Source of the DNA: a virus
Reading direction: 5' to 3' (one strand)
DNA: 35,368 nucleotides
Virus record (IMG/VR): IMGVR_UViG_3300047554_000798
Span: 1-35,368 of that record
Below, piece by piece: positions 19,858 through 25,818 of this stretch; position 1 is the stretch's first letter, and the number at the start of each line of letters is the position of its first letter. The translations under genes and the position numbers were made by a program. A model generated the notes under the pieces. That model worked only from the letters and a program-made list of their open reading frames with translations, had not been told where the DNA came from and did not search any database.

Positions 19858-19881
19858 CTATTTCCTTGAAAGGGCGTGAGA

Positions 19882-20196
19882 TTGTTGTCAGAAGTTCCAG
19901 ATGCAGAAAGATTAGCAAGGTTAGAAACCCAAATGATAAATATGGAAAACCATCTCAAGCGCATCGAGGGTAAAATCGACAGTTTCAGTGAATTTCATCC
20001 AACAAGAAATGAAGTAAATGAAAAGTTCAGATTGCGTGATGAACAAATAAGAAACTTACAGGACCTAATTAATGAAGTCATTAAAGGTATTAATCAAGAG
20101 AAGTTAACGAACAGGACTAATTTTCCTGCATGGGTCATGGCAATTATTAGCGCATCCGCATTAATTGTTTCTATTTTAACCGCATATAAGGGGTGA
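19882..20196 (+). CDS. xhlA-like: XhlA-like haemolysin/lysis-associated membrane protein
   Basis: 104 aa from TTG at 19882, seven bases after AAAGGG; an in-frame GTG at 19876 is too close to that site. A long N-terminal coiled coil (AERLARLETQMINMENHLK, EVNEKFRLRDEQIRNLQDL) is followed by a single C-terminal membrane helix (FPAWVMAIISASALIVSIL). This plan is that of PBSX XhlA, which associates with a holin and the membrane during host lysis. It opens the lysis cassette. Family call good; whether it helps lysis or virion entry here is not shown. Confidence 0.75.
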   Translation: MLSEVPDAERLARLETQMINMENHLKRIEGKIDSFSEFHPTRNEVNEKFRLRDEQIRNLQDLINEVIKGINQEKLTNRTNFPAWVMAIISASALIVSILTAYKG

Positions 20197-20200
20197 CTTA

Positions 20201-20398
20201 ATGAGAATTATTCTAATTTTTATTTTATTGATTCTATTAAGCGGTTGTTATAGCGGTTTTGTTCGATATGATTGCCAAAAATACGAGAACTGGAAAAAGT
20301 CAGAATGTAACCCTCCTGCATGTCTACCAGAAGGATTATGCACAAAAGACCTCTTTGATAAAGACCTATGGGAGGAAGTGAAGAAGTATGAGCGGTGA
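20201..20398 (+). CDS. Small cysteine-rich lipoprotein in the lysis cassette
   Basis: 65 aa. A signal sequence with lipobox LLSGC puts the lipid-bearing cysteine at residue 16. The mature part has a distinctive pattern: RYDCQ, then ENWKKSECNPPAC, then EGLCTKDLF, with three further cysteines. From memory, lipoproteins with an RYPCQ..NW..PEC..P.C....CT.DL pattern are recurrent in phages of Gram-negative hosts, so its appearance here is notable; this needs a search. It could be a spanin-like or superinfection-exclusion lipoprotein. It overlaps the next gene by 11 bases. Confidence 0.7.
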   Translation: MRIILIFILLILLSGCYSGFVRYDCQKYENWKKSECNPPACLPEGLCTKDLFDKDLWEEVKKYER

Positions 20399-20690
20399 AC
20401 AAGATACAAAAAACTTTGTTATTAAAGTTCTATCGCTTGTTTACGCAGGTGGCGTATTTGGTATTTTATATGCTCTCATATACGTTACCCAACCTATGCA
20501 ACAAGCCCCAAATGATAGGGACTTAATTTCACTTTTAACCAACCTTCTCACTTTTTTAACTGGCACATTGAGCGGTTATTTGCTTGGTAGCAATACAAGC
20601 AAAGCAATTAAAGCAATTAATAGAAGAAAGACGGTTCGGACAGTTAAGAATAAGGGGGTAACAAAAGATGAGCGACAACAAGTTGTTTAA
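20388..20690 (+). CDS. Holin candidate, two membrane segments (100 aa)
   Basis: Predicted to permeabilise the membrane for lysis. Two hydrophobic helices: about residues 11-34 (VLSLVYAGGVFGILYALIYV) and 46-68 (LISLLTNLLTFLTGTLSGYL), with a short polar loop and a strongly basic C-terminus (KAINRRKTVRTVKNKG). That topology and charge match class II holins. It overlaps the lipoprotein upstream and the endolysin downstream (23 bases), so expression is tightly coupled. The gene at 21255-21425 is a second candidate; the sequence does not decide which one triggers lysis. Confidence 0.65.
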   Translation: MSGEQDTKNFVIKVLSLVYAGGVFGILYALIYVTQPMQQAPNDRDLISLLTNLLTFLTGTLSGYLLGSNTSKAIKAINRRKTVRTVKNKGVTKDERQQVV

Positions 20691-21255
20691 AGATATGGGA
20701 TATAAAGTTACATCGATTTATGGATGGCGAACACTTAATGGAGCAAAGGAATTTCATCCTGGTGTCGATTTAGTAGTTGCTCCAAATGGACCACTAAAAG
20801 CATTTACGGATGGCGAAGTTGTTTGGGCGAGTGAAGGCGTTTCTGGTAGTGGTTACGGTTCTTATGGTTTAGTTGTTGCAATCAAAGACAAGAACGGTTG
20901 TTGCCATGTATATGGTCACCTTTCAAAGATTCTTGTTAAAAAAGGCGACAAGATTAAAAAAGGAACAGTTGTTGGTAACCAAGGAAATACTGGTCACTCT
21001 TTTGGACAGCATCTTCATTATGAAATTCGTAAACAAGTTGCTTATGTGCAAGATAGGGAAAAAAGATGCCACGTACCCGATGACTATTTAACTAAATTCT
21101 TAGGTGGGAGTGAAGTGGAAATGAAAGCAGAAACAGCAAACGCAATTATTAAGTATTTATCAAAAGCGCACAAAGAAGCAGATGAAAAAGAAAAGAAAAC
21201 AATTCATGCATTAGCAAACGAGTTAAGAAAAATCAGTGGACAGGAGTTGAAATAA
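20668..21255 (+). CDS. M23-family endolysin (zinc endopeptidase)
   Basis: Peptidoglycan endopeptidase that cuts cross-bridges or stem peptides at lysis. 195 aa from the ATG at 20668 with an AGGGGG site. Zinc ligands are visible: HPGVD gives H30 and D34, and QHLHYE gives H115 and H117; H84 in VYGHLSK fits the catalytic region. The fold runs to about residue 145, then a linker and a helical C-terminus (AKETANAI-like, KEADEKEKKTIHALANELR) that may bind wall or a partner. There is no signal peptide, so export needs the holin. Upstream phage lysins of this kind are usually amidases; here M23 is the only hydrolase seen. Confidence 0.88.
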   Translation: MSDNKLFKDMGYKVTSIYGWRTLNGAKEFHPGVDLVVAPNGPLKAFTDGEVVWASEGVSGSGYGSYGLVVAIKDKNGCCHVYGHLSKILVKKGDKIKKGTVVGNQGNTGHSFGQHLHYEIRKQVAYVQDREKRCHVPDDYLTKFLGGSEVEMKAETANAIIKYLSKAHKEADEKEKKTIHALANELRKISGQELK

Positions 21256-21425
21256 TGAAGTTCAACAAAGTTCTTTTAATTCCCATTGTTGCGTTTATTG
21301 CATTAGTAAGTAAAAAGTATTTCAATGTCGAATTAACAAACGCAGACCAAGAAGTTTTTATCGATGGAGCATTGGCAATCGTTACCGCAATTGGGTTCGC
21401 ATTACAACCTAAGAAACATCGATAA
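21255..21425 (+). CDS. Small membrane protein, second holin candidate (56 aa)
   Basis: 56 aa starting in the endolysin stop (TAATG). Two hydrophobic segments, KVLLIPIVAFIALVSKKYF near residues 5-22 and GALAIVTAIGFAL near 38-50, with a short basic tail (QPKKHR). The pattern resembles short phage holins of the two-span type. Position directly after the lysin supports a lysis role; it may instead regulate the holin upstream. It is below the usual length cut-off for automatic calling. Confidence 0.6.
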   Translation: MKFNKVLLIPIVAFIALVSKKYFNVELTNADQEVFIDGALAIVTAIGFALQPKKHR

Positions 21426-21435
21426 GGGGTGTCCA

Positions 21436-22257
21436 GTGAACAACCTAAAGTTATTAGAAAAGCAGATTGCAAATCACTATCAATTTAAACGAATCGATGA
21501 ATATGACAAAGTCTATTTAACGGATTTAAGTGACATTCATATTGGTCACAAAGGTTTCGATGAAAAGACCTTTAAACAAACAATTGATATCATTTCGAAG
21601 TTCCCTAATTTCCTTGTTATGCTTGGTGGAGATTCTTTCAACCACGCATCTAAAGGTTCAAAGAGCAGTGCGTTTGAGGAGAAGTTTACGCCACGTGAAC
21701 AGGTTATTGAATTAGAGCGATTGATTCAACCAATAAAGAATCAAATCATTGGTAAAATTGACGGGAATCATGATGGGACACGTGGGATTGACTTCAATGA
21801 TTTTTCTATTAGCGAGTGGTTTTGTGCACGAACAGATATTAAATACTTCCGAGAATATGCACTATTTCATTTCACTTTAGGAGAGAACGCATACACGCAT
21901 TTTTTCCATCATAGGAACGGTTCGACAGGAAATAATATGAATGTATCCAAAATGCAACAAAAGGGCGCAGAATGGCGCACAGACGTTGTGTGGGGGGAAC
22001 ATACGCATAAGCGTCATTGGGCATCGGAAGTTTATGTTGATATTGATTTAAGAAACCAAAAGCCAATTATTCGAGAACAGCATTTTGTAAATGCAAACAC
22101 TTTTTTAAGTTGGAGCGGATATGCGATTGACCAGGGATATCGTATTAATAAGACAGGAATTAATGTTGTTGAAATGACCGGTGGAACTTCCAAGAAGCGA
22201 AATGTAAGAGTTATGGACCTGGATATGTTTCTTCAATTAAATAAAGACAAGTTGTAA
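21436..22257 (+). CDS. Calcineurin-like metallophosphoesterase (273 aa)
   Basis: Predicted metal-dependent phosphoesterase or nuclease. The start is GTG at 21436 with AAGGGG six bases upstream; a longer frame overlaps the previous gene. Metal-binding motifs in order: LSDIHIGH (D33, H35), GGDSFN (D66), GNHD (N111-D113), HFFHHR (near 158) and GEHTHKRH (H189, H191). These are the five blocks of the calcineurin/MRE11-like superfamily. The substrate is unknown. It lies at the end of the late operon next to the attachment region, where lysogenic conversion or anti-defence genes are often carried. Confidence 0.85.
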   Translation: MNNLKLLEKQIANHYQFKRIDEYDKVYLTDLSDIHIGHKGFDEKTFKQTIDIISKFPNFLVMLGGDSFNHASKGSKSSAFEEKFTPREQVIELERLIQPIKNQIIGKIDGNHDGTRGIDFNDFSISEWFCARTDIKYFREYALFHFTLGENAYTHFFHHRNGSTGNNMNVSKMQQKGAEWRTDVVWGEHTHKRHWASEVYVDIDLRNQKPIIREQHFVNANTFLSWSGYAIDQGYRINKTGINVVEMTGGTSKKRNVRVMDLDMFLQLNKDKL

Positions 22258-22370
22258 CTTTAACCATATTGGAGATAAAGAGAGATGATGATAAAATGAA
22301 TTTGTGGAACCTCCTAAGATTCCAAATTCTCCCTAGTAGTCATTTTTTCTCTCTCTCTTTTCTCTCTTTT

Positions 22371-22398
22371 GAGCCACCTTCGGGTGGTTCTTTTTTTT
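22371..22398 (+). terminator. Terminator of the late/lysis operon
   Basis: GAGCCACC (22371-22378), loop TTCG, GGTGGTTC (22383-22390), then eight Ts. It is a near-ideal rho-independent terminator with a UUCG tetraloop. The 113 bases before it (22258-22370) hold only a weak TGGAA/TTCCA stem and a pyrimidine tract (CTCTCTCTC repeats), with no gene. Confidence 0.9.
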
Positions 22399-22407
22399 GC
22401 CCCATTC

Positions 22408-22432
22408 TTGCCCCGTTTTTGCCCCGTAAACT
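22408..22432. repeat. 25-bp direct repeat, copy 1
   Basis: Begins TTGCCCCGTTTTTGCCCC and ends GTAAACT; identical to 22603-22627. Candidate integrase arm site. Confidence 0.9.
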
Positions 22433-22602
22433 ATAAAAAACTATGAAATACTATGAGAAGTCGATTTTTGAAAAACGTTGATATTACGGGTTTTTTCGAA
22501 TATGTTGATATATTATGACAGTTCACCTTATAATAGGGTGATATTTTTGTTATGCACAACAAACCTTATAATAACGGGCTTTTTCTGGTTTTTAAAGTAC
22601 GT

Positions 22603-22627
22603 TTGCCCCGTTTTTGCCCCGTAAACT
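22603..22627. repeat. 25-bp direct repeat, copy 2
   Basis: Identical to 22408-22432; its last base is the end of the integrase stop codon. Confidence 0.9.
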
Positions 22628-23772
22628 TATCCCATGTACTTTTCATAACGCTCCATTGCATCGTTTTCCATTTGCTTTGTGACGTGAACGTAAATGTTTA
22701 AAGTTGTGTTAACGGATGCATGTCCAAGACGCTCGGAAACGTATTTAACTGGAATTCCCGTTTCGATTAAATGCACAGCGTGGGTATGACGTAAATTGTG
22801 AATCGTCATATGAGGAACACCAGTCATTTTGCATGTTTGAGTAAGTGCCGGGCGAATGACTTGTGGGCGAAGATATAAACCATCAGTTTGGTGAAAAATT
22901 AAGTTAAATGGAGATGGCGAAATACCCATATCGGAAATAACCCACTTCTTTTGTTCTGTGCGGTGTTTTTGTAGCAACTTGAGTGTTTTATCATCCAAGC
23001 GAATAGAACGCAAACTAGCCTTACTTTTGGGCGGTATAGCGTATGGTTTTGGTTGCTTCACATACATAAGTGTTTTATTGACAGATAACGTCTTTGTATC
23101 AAAGTCAATGTCATCCCAGGTTAAGGCTAAACATTCACCAATACGAATGCCGGTTCTGGCAATAAGTGAGAAGAAGGCGTGGTATTGGAAGTTATAAATG
23201 CTATTGAAGAGTTGTTTTTCAAATCCCGCCAATAATGTATCCAATTCTTCTTTGGATAGTGTTTTAACCGGCTTAACAACAACTTCTTCTTTTGGCATTT
23301 TAATGTTGTCTACTGGATTCTTGTATAGGAAGTTGAAATCATCAACAGCCGATTGCAAAATAAAATAAACGATACTATGCAGAACACGAATTGTGTTTCT
23401 TTTTTTAGTTTTTGACAAATCATTTATCCATCTTTGATAGTCGGTCCGGGTGATATCTTTTAGTCGCTGTTTCCCAAAACGGGGGATAATGTGATTTTCC
23501 AAATTCGCTGTATAAGAAATGATGCTGTTTGGCTTCAAGTGAGGTTTTTTGTACACTTCAAGCCAAGTACGGGCGAATGTTTCAAACAATTCATCGCCAT
23601 TCTCTTTAAACCCGTTTCTATCTAACATTTCTTCGGCTTTTCTACCCGCATATCGGGCTTCCTGCTCCGTTGCAAATCCACCTTTGGATATTTCGTCTGG
23701 CTTCCCGGTTAGTTTGTCTTTAAAACGAATGCGATATTCCCATGACTTTCCACGTTTTCGATACGTTGCCAT
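22627..23772 (-). CDS. int: Tyrosine integrase
   Basis: Integrates the phage into the host chromosome and, with a directionality factor, excises it. 381 aa from the ATG at 23772, eight bases after AAGGGG; a GTG three codons upstream overlaps that site. N-terminal arm-binding AP2-like domain (YRKRGKSWEYRIRF, GGFATEQEARYAG), SAM-like core-binding domain (about 65-160), and catalytic domain with the arginine in RTGIRIGE, lysine in PKSKASLRSI, HNLRHTH (about 325-328), LGHAS (H near 351) and nucleophile Y near 361 in TLNIYVHV. All catalytic residues are present. It is transcribed toward the late operon, leftward from the immunity region. Confidence 0.95.
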   Translation of the reverse strand: MATYRKRGKSWEYRIRFKDKLTGKPDEISKGGFATEQEARYAGRKAEEMLDRNGFKENGDELFETFARTWLEVYKKPHLKPNSIISYTANLENHIIPRFGKQRLKDITRTDYQRWINDLSKTKKRNTIRVLHSIVYFILQSAVDDFNFLYKNPVDNIKMPKEEVVVKPVKTLSKEELDTLLAGFEKQLFNSIYNFQYHAFFSLIARTGIRIGECLALTWDDIDFDTKTLSVNKTLMYVKQPKPYAIPPKSKASLRSIRLDDKTLKLLQKHRTEQKKWVISDMGISPSPFNLIFHQTDGLYLRPQVIRPALTQTCKMTGVPHMTIHNLRHTHAVHLIETGIPVKYVSERLGHASVNTTLNIYVHVTKQMENDAMERYEKYMG

Positions 23773-23833
23773 TCCATTCACCCCTTAGTAAGAATGTAAT
23801 TTTTCAGTAAATTTTCGTGATAAAACCCTATGC

Positions 23834-24074
23834 TTCGACACGTTTTGTCGAATTGTGTAGAATTTCTAAACATTTAAGTCGATTTACAGGGATATTTTGT
23901 CGAATTGTGTAGAATTTCTAAACAAATAGATGAACTTGATACACTTAGTCATGAAATAAGTGTGATAAATGTTTTGTAATTCTAAACAAAATACGACACG
24001 ACACACCAAGAAAAGTGTTATTTCGACACGTTTTGTCGAATTGTGTAGAACGATTTGTGTTGAAATACTAAACA
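23834..24074. promoter_or_regulatory. Two-motif operator array between int and cI
   Basis: The 348 bases at 23773-24120 hold no gene I would call but are rich in palindromes. Box A, TTCGACACGTTTTGTCGAA (7-bp arms), occurs exactly at 23834-23852 and 24022-24040, with a half copy at 23898. Box B, TGTGTAGAATTTCTAAACA, a 19-bp palindrome with one mismatch, occurs at 23854-23872 and exactly again at 23906-23924, with diverged forms at 23970-23988 and 24056-24074. A and B are often adjacent: 30 bases at 23843-23872 recur at 23895-23924, and 29 bases at 23834-23862 recur at 24022-24050. CGACACG-type copies recur at the cro promoter. Two dedicated DNA-binding proteins are implied. Confidence 0.75.
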
Positions 24075-24088
24075 TAAAACCTAATAAT
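24060..24088 (+). promoter_or_regulatory. Putative promoter for the 36-aa ORF
   Basis: TTGAAA (24060-24065), 17 bases, AATAAT (24083-24088). The -35 lies inside the last box B (24056-24074), so a protein bound there would block it. Moderate match to consensus. Confidence 0.4.
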
Positions 24089-24120
24089 TTAATGTAATTA
24101 ACTTTTGGGGAGCGATGTAA

Positions 24121-24231
24121 ATGGGATTGTGTTTTATTATTAGGCAATTGCTTCATGATGTTGAAATTGAAGTGTTGCGATTAGTACGAAAAATGATTGA
24201 TGAAATTATCGAAGAACGGACAGCAGTTTAA
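24121..24231 (+). CDS. Possible 36-aa peptide converging on cI
   Basis: ATG at 24121 with GGGGAG upstream, ending TAA at 24231, 26 bases inside the 3' end of the repressor gene on the other strand. The product (MGLCFIIRQLL, then DVEIEVLRLVRKMIDEIIEE) is amphipathic and helical with no signal peptide. Transcription from the promoter at 24060-24088 would run antisense through cI, which could lower repressor level. Evidence is the ribosome site, the promoter and its operators; no family recognised. It may be only an antisense-RNA leader. Confidence 0.4.
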   Translation: MGLCFIIRQLLHDVEIEVLRLVRKMIDEIIEERTAV

Positions 24232-24601
24232 TAATTTTTGAGCGTGTTTCTTCATCTACTAATTTGCCATCCATAAAAAGCGGGAGATTTTCATTTTGCA
24301 CAATTTTGAGCAAGTCGATTTTCCCGCTTTCAGAGCCGGATAAAAGGAATTCATCCGCTCCTTTGAACAAGTCATAAATATCTACATTCAATGCCTTTGC
24401 CACTTCGGTAGCACGGTTCATATCGATTTTAATTTCCCCTCGTTCATAGCGATGAATGGTTTTAGCCGTTACATTTGTACGCTCCGCTAATGTCTGTAAA
24501 GAAAACCCACGTGTATTTCTTATGTTCTTAATATTTTCCCCTACTTGTTGATAGAATTTTTTAGATGCTTCGGTTCCATCCGAACTTTGCGCTCTTGTCA
24601 T
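24206..24601 (-). CDS. cI-like: CI-like repressor, XRE family (131 aa)
   Basis: Keeps the lysogen by repressing early genes. 131 aa from the ATG at 24601, with an AGGAAG site; a GTG three codons upstream is in the site. Helix-turn-helix of the XRE type spans about residues 20-75: IRNTRGFSLQTLAERTNVTA, KTIHRYERGEIK, ATEVAKALNVDIYDLF. The C-terminal part ends with MDGKLVDEETRSKIIKLL, a pattern of short non-cleaved XRE regulators. It lacks an S24 peptidase domain, and no ImmA-like peptidase gene lies nearby, so induction probably does not use RecA autocleavage. Transcribed leftward, divergent from the cro-like gene. Confidence 0.85.
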   Translation of the reverse strand: MTRAQSSDGTEASKKFYQQVGENIKNIRNTRGFSLQTLAERTNVTAKTIHRYERGEIKIDMNRATEVAKALNVDIYDLFKGADEFLLSGSESGKIDLLKIVQNENLPLFMDGKLVDEETRSKIIKLLSVLR

Positions 24602-24641
24602 GTTTTTCACTTCCTCTCAATTTTTTTTTGGATTTTTTTCT

Positions 24642-24647
24642 ATTATA
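24642..24647 (-). promoter_or_regulatory. -10 element of the repressor promoter
   Basis: TATAAT (complement of ATTATA at 24642-24647) lies about 40 bases upstream of the cI start. No good -35 can be read (TATTTT at the right distance), so the promoter may need help, for instance from bound repressor at the neighbouring AAGACAA repeats. Confidence 0.5.
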
Positions 24648-24655
24648 CCCCTTTT

Positions 24656-24765
24656 AAGACAAGAAAAATACCTTTTTTACCAAATTTTGTGGTTTACAAG
24701 ACAAAAAAAGTCATGGTATGCTTGTCATGTCATAAAACGACACGCTTCGACAACACGTTTCGACA
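24656..24765. promoter_or_regulatory. Immunity operators and cro-side promoter
   Basis: AAGACAA occurs near 24656 and again near 24698, with CTTGTC at 24721 as an inverted copy, then ACGACACGCTTCGACAACACG and GTTTCGACAGG (24738-24765), relatives of box A. A rightward promoter reads TTTACA (24693-24698), 18 bases, TATGCT (24717-24722). This 176-base divergent region (24602-24777) is the expected genetic switch. Confidence 0.55.
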
Positions 24766-24777
24766 GGGGGTGACAAA

Positions 24778-24975
24778 ATGAAACTTACAATTAAAAACTT
24801 ACGTCAGTTGGCAGGATTATCCCAAGAGCAAGTCGCAAAGGAATTAGAACTCTCTTTGACTGGTTATGCCAATAAAGAACAGGGGAAATCGAAGTTTTAC
24901 TTTTCCGAGGTGGTAGCACTTTCGAAATTGTTTAACATTGATATCCACTTTTTTTTGGACAATGAATGTCTTTAA
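24778..24975 (+). CDS. cro-like: Cro-like XRE regulator (65 aa)
   Basis: First gene of the early operon, opposing the repressor. 65 aa from the ATG at 24778 with GGGGGTGA as site. One XRE helix-turn-helix fills the protein: IKNLRQLAGLSQEQVAKELE then LSLTGYANKEQGKSKFYFSE and a C-terminal LSKLFNIDIHFFLD. Size and position right across the divergent promoters match Cro. Likely binds the same operators as the CI-like protein. No other domain. Confidence 0.85.
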   Translation: MKLTIKNLRQLAGLSQEQVAKELELSLTGYANKEQGKSKFYFSEVVALSKLFNIDIHFFLDNECL

Positions 24976-25007
24976 AGGACACGTTTTTATAGGTGCATAT
25001 GTCCTTT
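24974..25007 (+). promoter_or_regulatory. Inverted repeat between cro-like and DUF771-like genes
   Basis: AAAGGACA (24974-24981) is matched by TGTCCTTT (25000-25007) across an 18-base loop holding GTTTTTATAGG. It is not a classical terminator, since few Ts follow. It could be an operator or weak attenuator before the rest of the early operon; note the ACACGTTTTT inside, reminiscent of box A. Confidence 0.4.
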
Positions 25008-25032
25008 TAAGTCACGAAAGGAGAAGAATAGC

Positions 25033-25302
25033 ATGGTTTCCGTACAGATTGATGAAAAGGAAGTCCTTAAACTGGCGAAGGTTGAAATTGAGCGAGTCAT
25101 TAAGGAAGTAGATGCAGAGTTGGTGTTTTGGGACAGGCAAGAATTGATGAAGCGAACATGTATGAGTTGGGTTTTTATCTTAGACCAGTTCTTTTACGAT
25201 GAACGGTTCCCAAAGCACAAGATTAATAAGAAGTGGTATTTCCCAGTAAGAGAAGCGAGAGCATTTTTAGAACTATGGTTGTCCGAACAAAAAACACGTT
25301 AG
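25033..25302 (+). CDS. DUF771-like early regulator (89 aa)
   Basis: 89 aa with an AAAGGAGAAG site. The C-terminal half reads MKRTCMSWVFILDQFFYDERFP, then INKKWYFPVREARAFLELWL: a winged-helix-like pattern seen in DUF771 family phage proteins that commonly follow cro. They are thought to be DNA-binding, perhaps excisionase-like. The N-terminus (KEVLKLAKVEIERVIKEVDA) is a helix. DNA-binding function inferred from family pattern. Confidence 0.65.
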   Translation: MVSVQIDEKEVLKLAKVEIERVIKEVDAELVFWDRQELMKRTCMSWVFILDQFFYDERFPKHKINKKWYFPVREARAFLELWLSEQKTR

Positions 25303-25313
25303 GGGATGAAGAT

Positions 25314-25490
25314 ATGAAAAAGGTCTTAGGATTCTTGAGTTTCATGTTAGTTGGATACGTAGGTTTATGGATTGCAGGTCACGTGATTGATTTCTTAGTA
25401 ACGTTATCGCTTGGTTATTCCCTTGTATTGCTTGTAAGTTGCTTTGCATTAATCGGGATTGTGTTTACGAGATTGGCGGTAAGCAAATGA
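25314..25490 (+). CDS. Small two-span membrane protein (58 aa)
   Basis: 58 aa with an AGGGGATG site. Nearly all hydrophobic: residues 4-25 (VLGFLSFMLVGYVGLWIAGH) and 27-53 (DFLVTLSLGYSLVLLVSCFA, ...GIVFTRL) form two membrane helices. In an early lysogeny-side position such proteins can act in superinfection exclusion, but no motif shows this. It overlaps the next start (ATGA). Confidence 0.65.
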   Translation: MKKVLGFLSFMLVGYVGLWIAGHVIDFLVTLSLGYSLVLLVSCFALIGIVFTRLAVSK

Positions 25491-25603
25491 GAATTTCGGA
25501 AGAGTTGTTAAACAAATTGGCAGATTATTTCGTTGCAGAAGATATTCACATGCGTACAGGTAGAACTTTTTATCAATTTTTACTAGGGGAGATTAAAGAA
25601 TGA
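25487..25603 (+). CDS. Small hypothetical protein (38 aa)
   Basis: 38 aa, its ATG inside the preceding stop (ATGA) and its stop shared with the next start (ATGA). Reads MRISEELLNKLADYFVAED then TGRTFYQFLLGEIKE, a helical, acidic mini-protein. The double overlap argues strongly that it is translated as part of a coupled operon. Family unknown. Confidence 0.6.
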   Translation: MRISEELLNKLADYFVAEDIHMRTGRTFYQFLLGEIKE

Positions 25604-25818
25604 AAAGTATCGAAAGAGTTGCTTTCTATAACAAAGAGGACGAATTAACAGATTTGCTTGTAATTGGATTAAACGGTGTTGCAGATATTATTGAGCCGTA
25701 TCATAACCCGTACTACTTTTATGCCTATGACGCACAAGACTTACAAATCAGAGTTGTAAAAAACACATACAAAGTCGTAGTGACGTATTCAGAAATGAAC
25801 AGTTACGAGGTGGATTAA
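25600..25818 (+). CDS. Hypothetical early protein (72 aa)
   Basis: Family not recognised. 72 aa, coupled to both neighbours by ATGA-type or one-base overlaps, with a GGGGAG ribosome site inside the previous gene. Predicted mostly beta: ERVAFYNKEDELTDLLVIGL, many aromatic residues around YHNPYYFYAYDAQDL, then VVKNTYKVVVTYSEMNSYEV. This suggests a compact beta-barrel-like domain. No cysteine, no membrane segment. Confidence 0.65.
   Translation: MKSIERVAFYNKEDELTDLLVIGLNGVADIIEPYHNPYYFYAYDAQDLQIRVVKNTYKVVVTYSEMNSYEVD

Larger units (their letters stand above)
22397..22627. other. attP: Probable attP region with integrase arm-type repeats
   Basis: This 230-base stretch without a gene lies just downstream of the integrase. 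It contains TTGCCCC at 22397, 22408 and 22419 (11-bp period) and again at 22603 and 22614. The 25 bases 22408-22432 recur exactly at 22603-22627. Between them lie ACTATRAAA-type 10-bp repeats (22430-22455) and CCTTATAATA twice (near 22527 and 22563). Tandem short repeats flanking a spacer are typical of tyrosine-integrase arm sites, and lysis-attP-int-cI is the usual Bacillota order. The 15-30 bp core cannot be located without a host attB. Confidence 0.55.

Noticed and set aside
22288-22436. Small plus-strand frame downstream of the phosphoesterase
   Set aside because: It reads through a strong terminator and the TTGCCCC repeats and encodes a low-complexity product; no credible ribosome site.
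22397-22627. CRISPR-like array
   Set aside because: Repeats are 7-11 bp without unique spacers of constant length, lie beside int, and no cas gene exists; arm sites explain them better.
24060-24231. Arbitrium-type peptide signalling (aimP/aimR)
   Set aside because: The 36-aa product has no signal peptide or cleavable C-terminal hexapeptide, and no AimR-like TPR receptor of about 380 aa is present.
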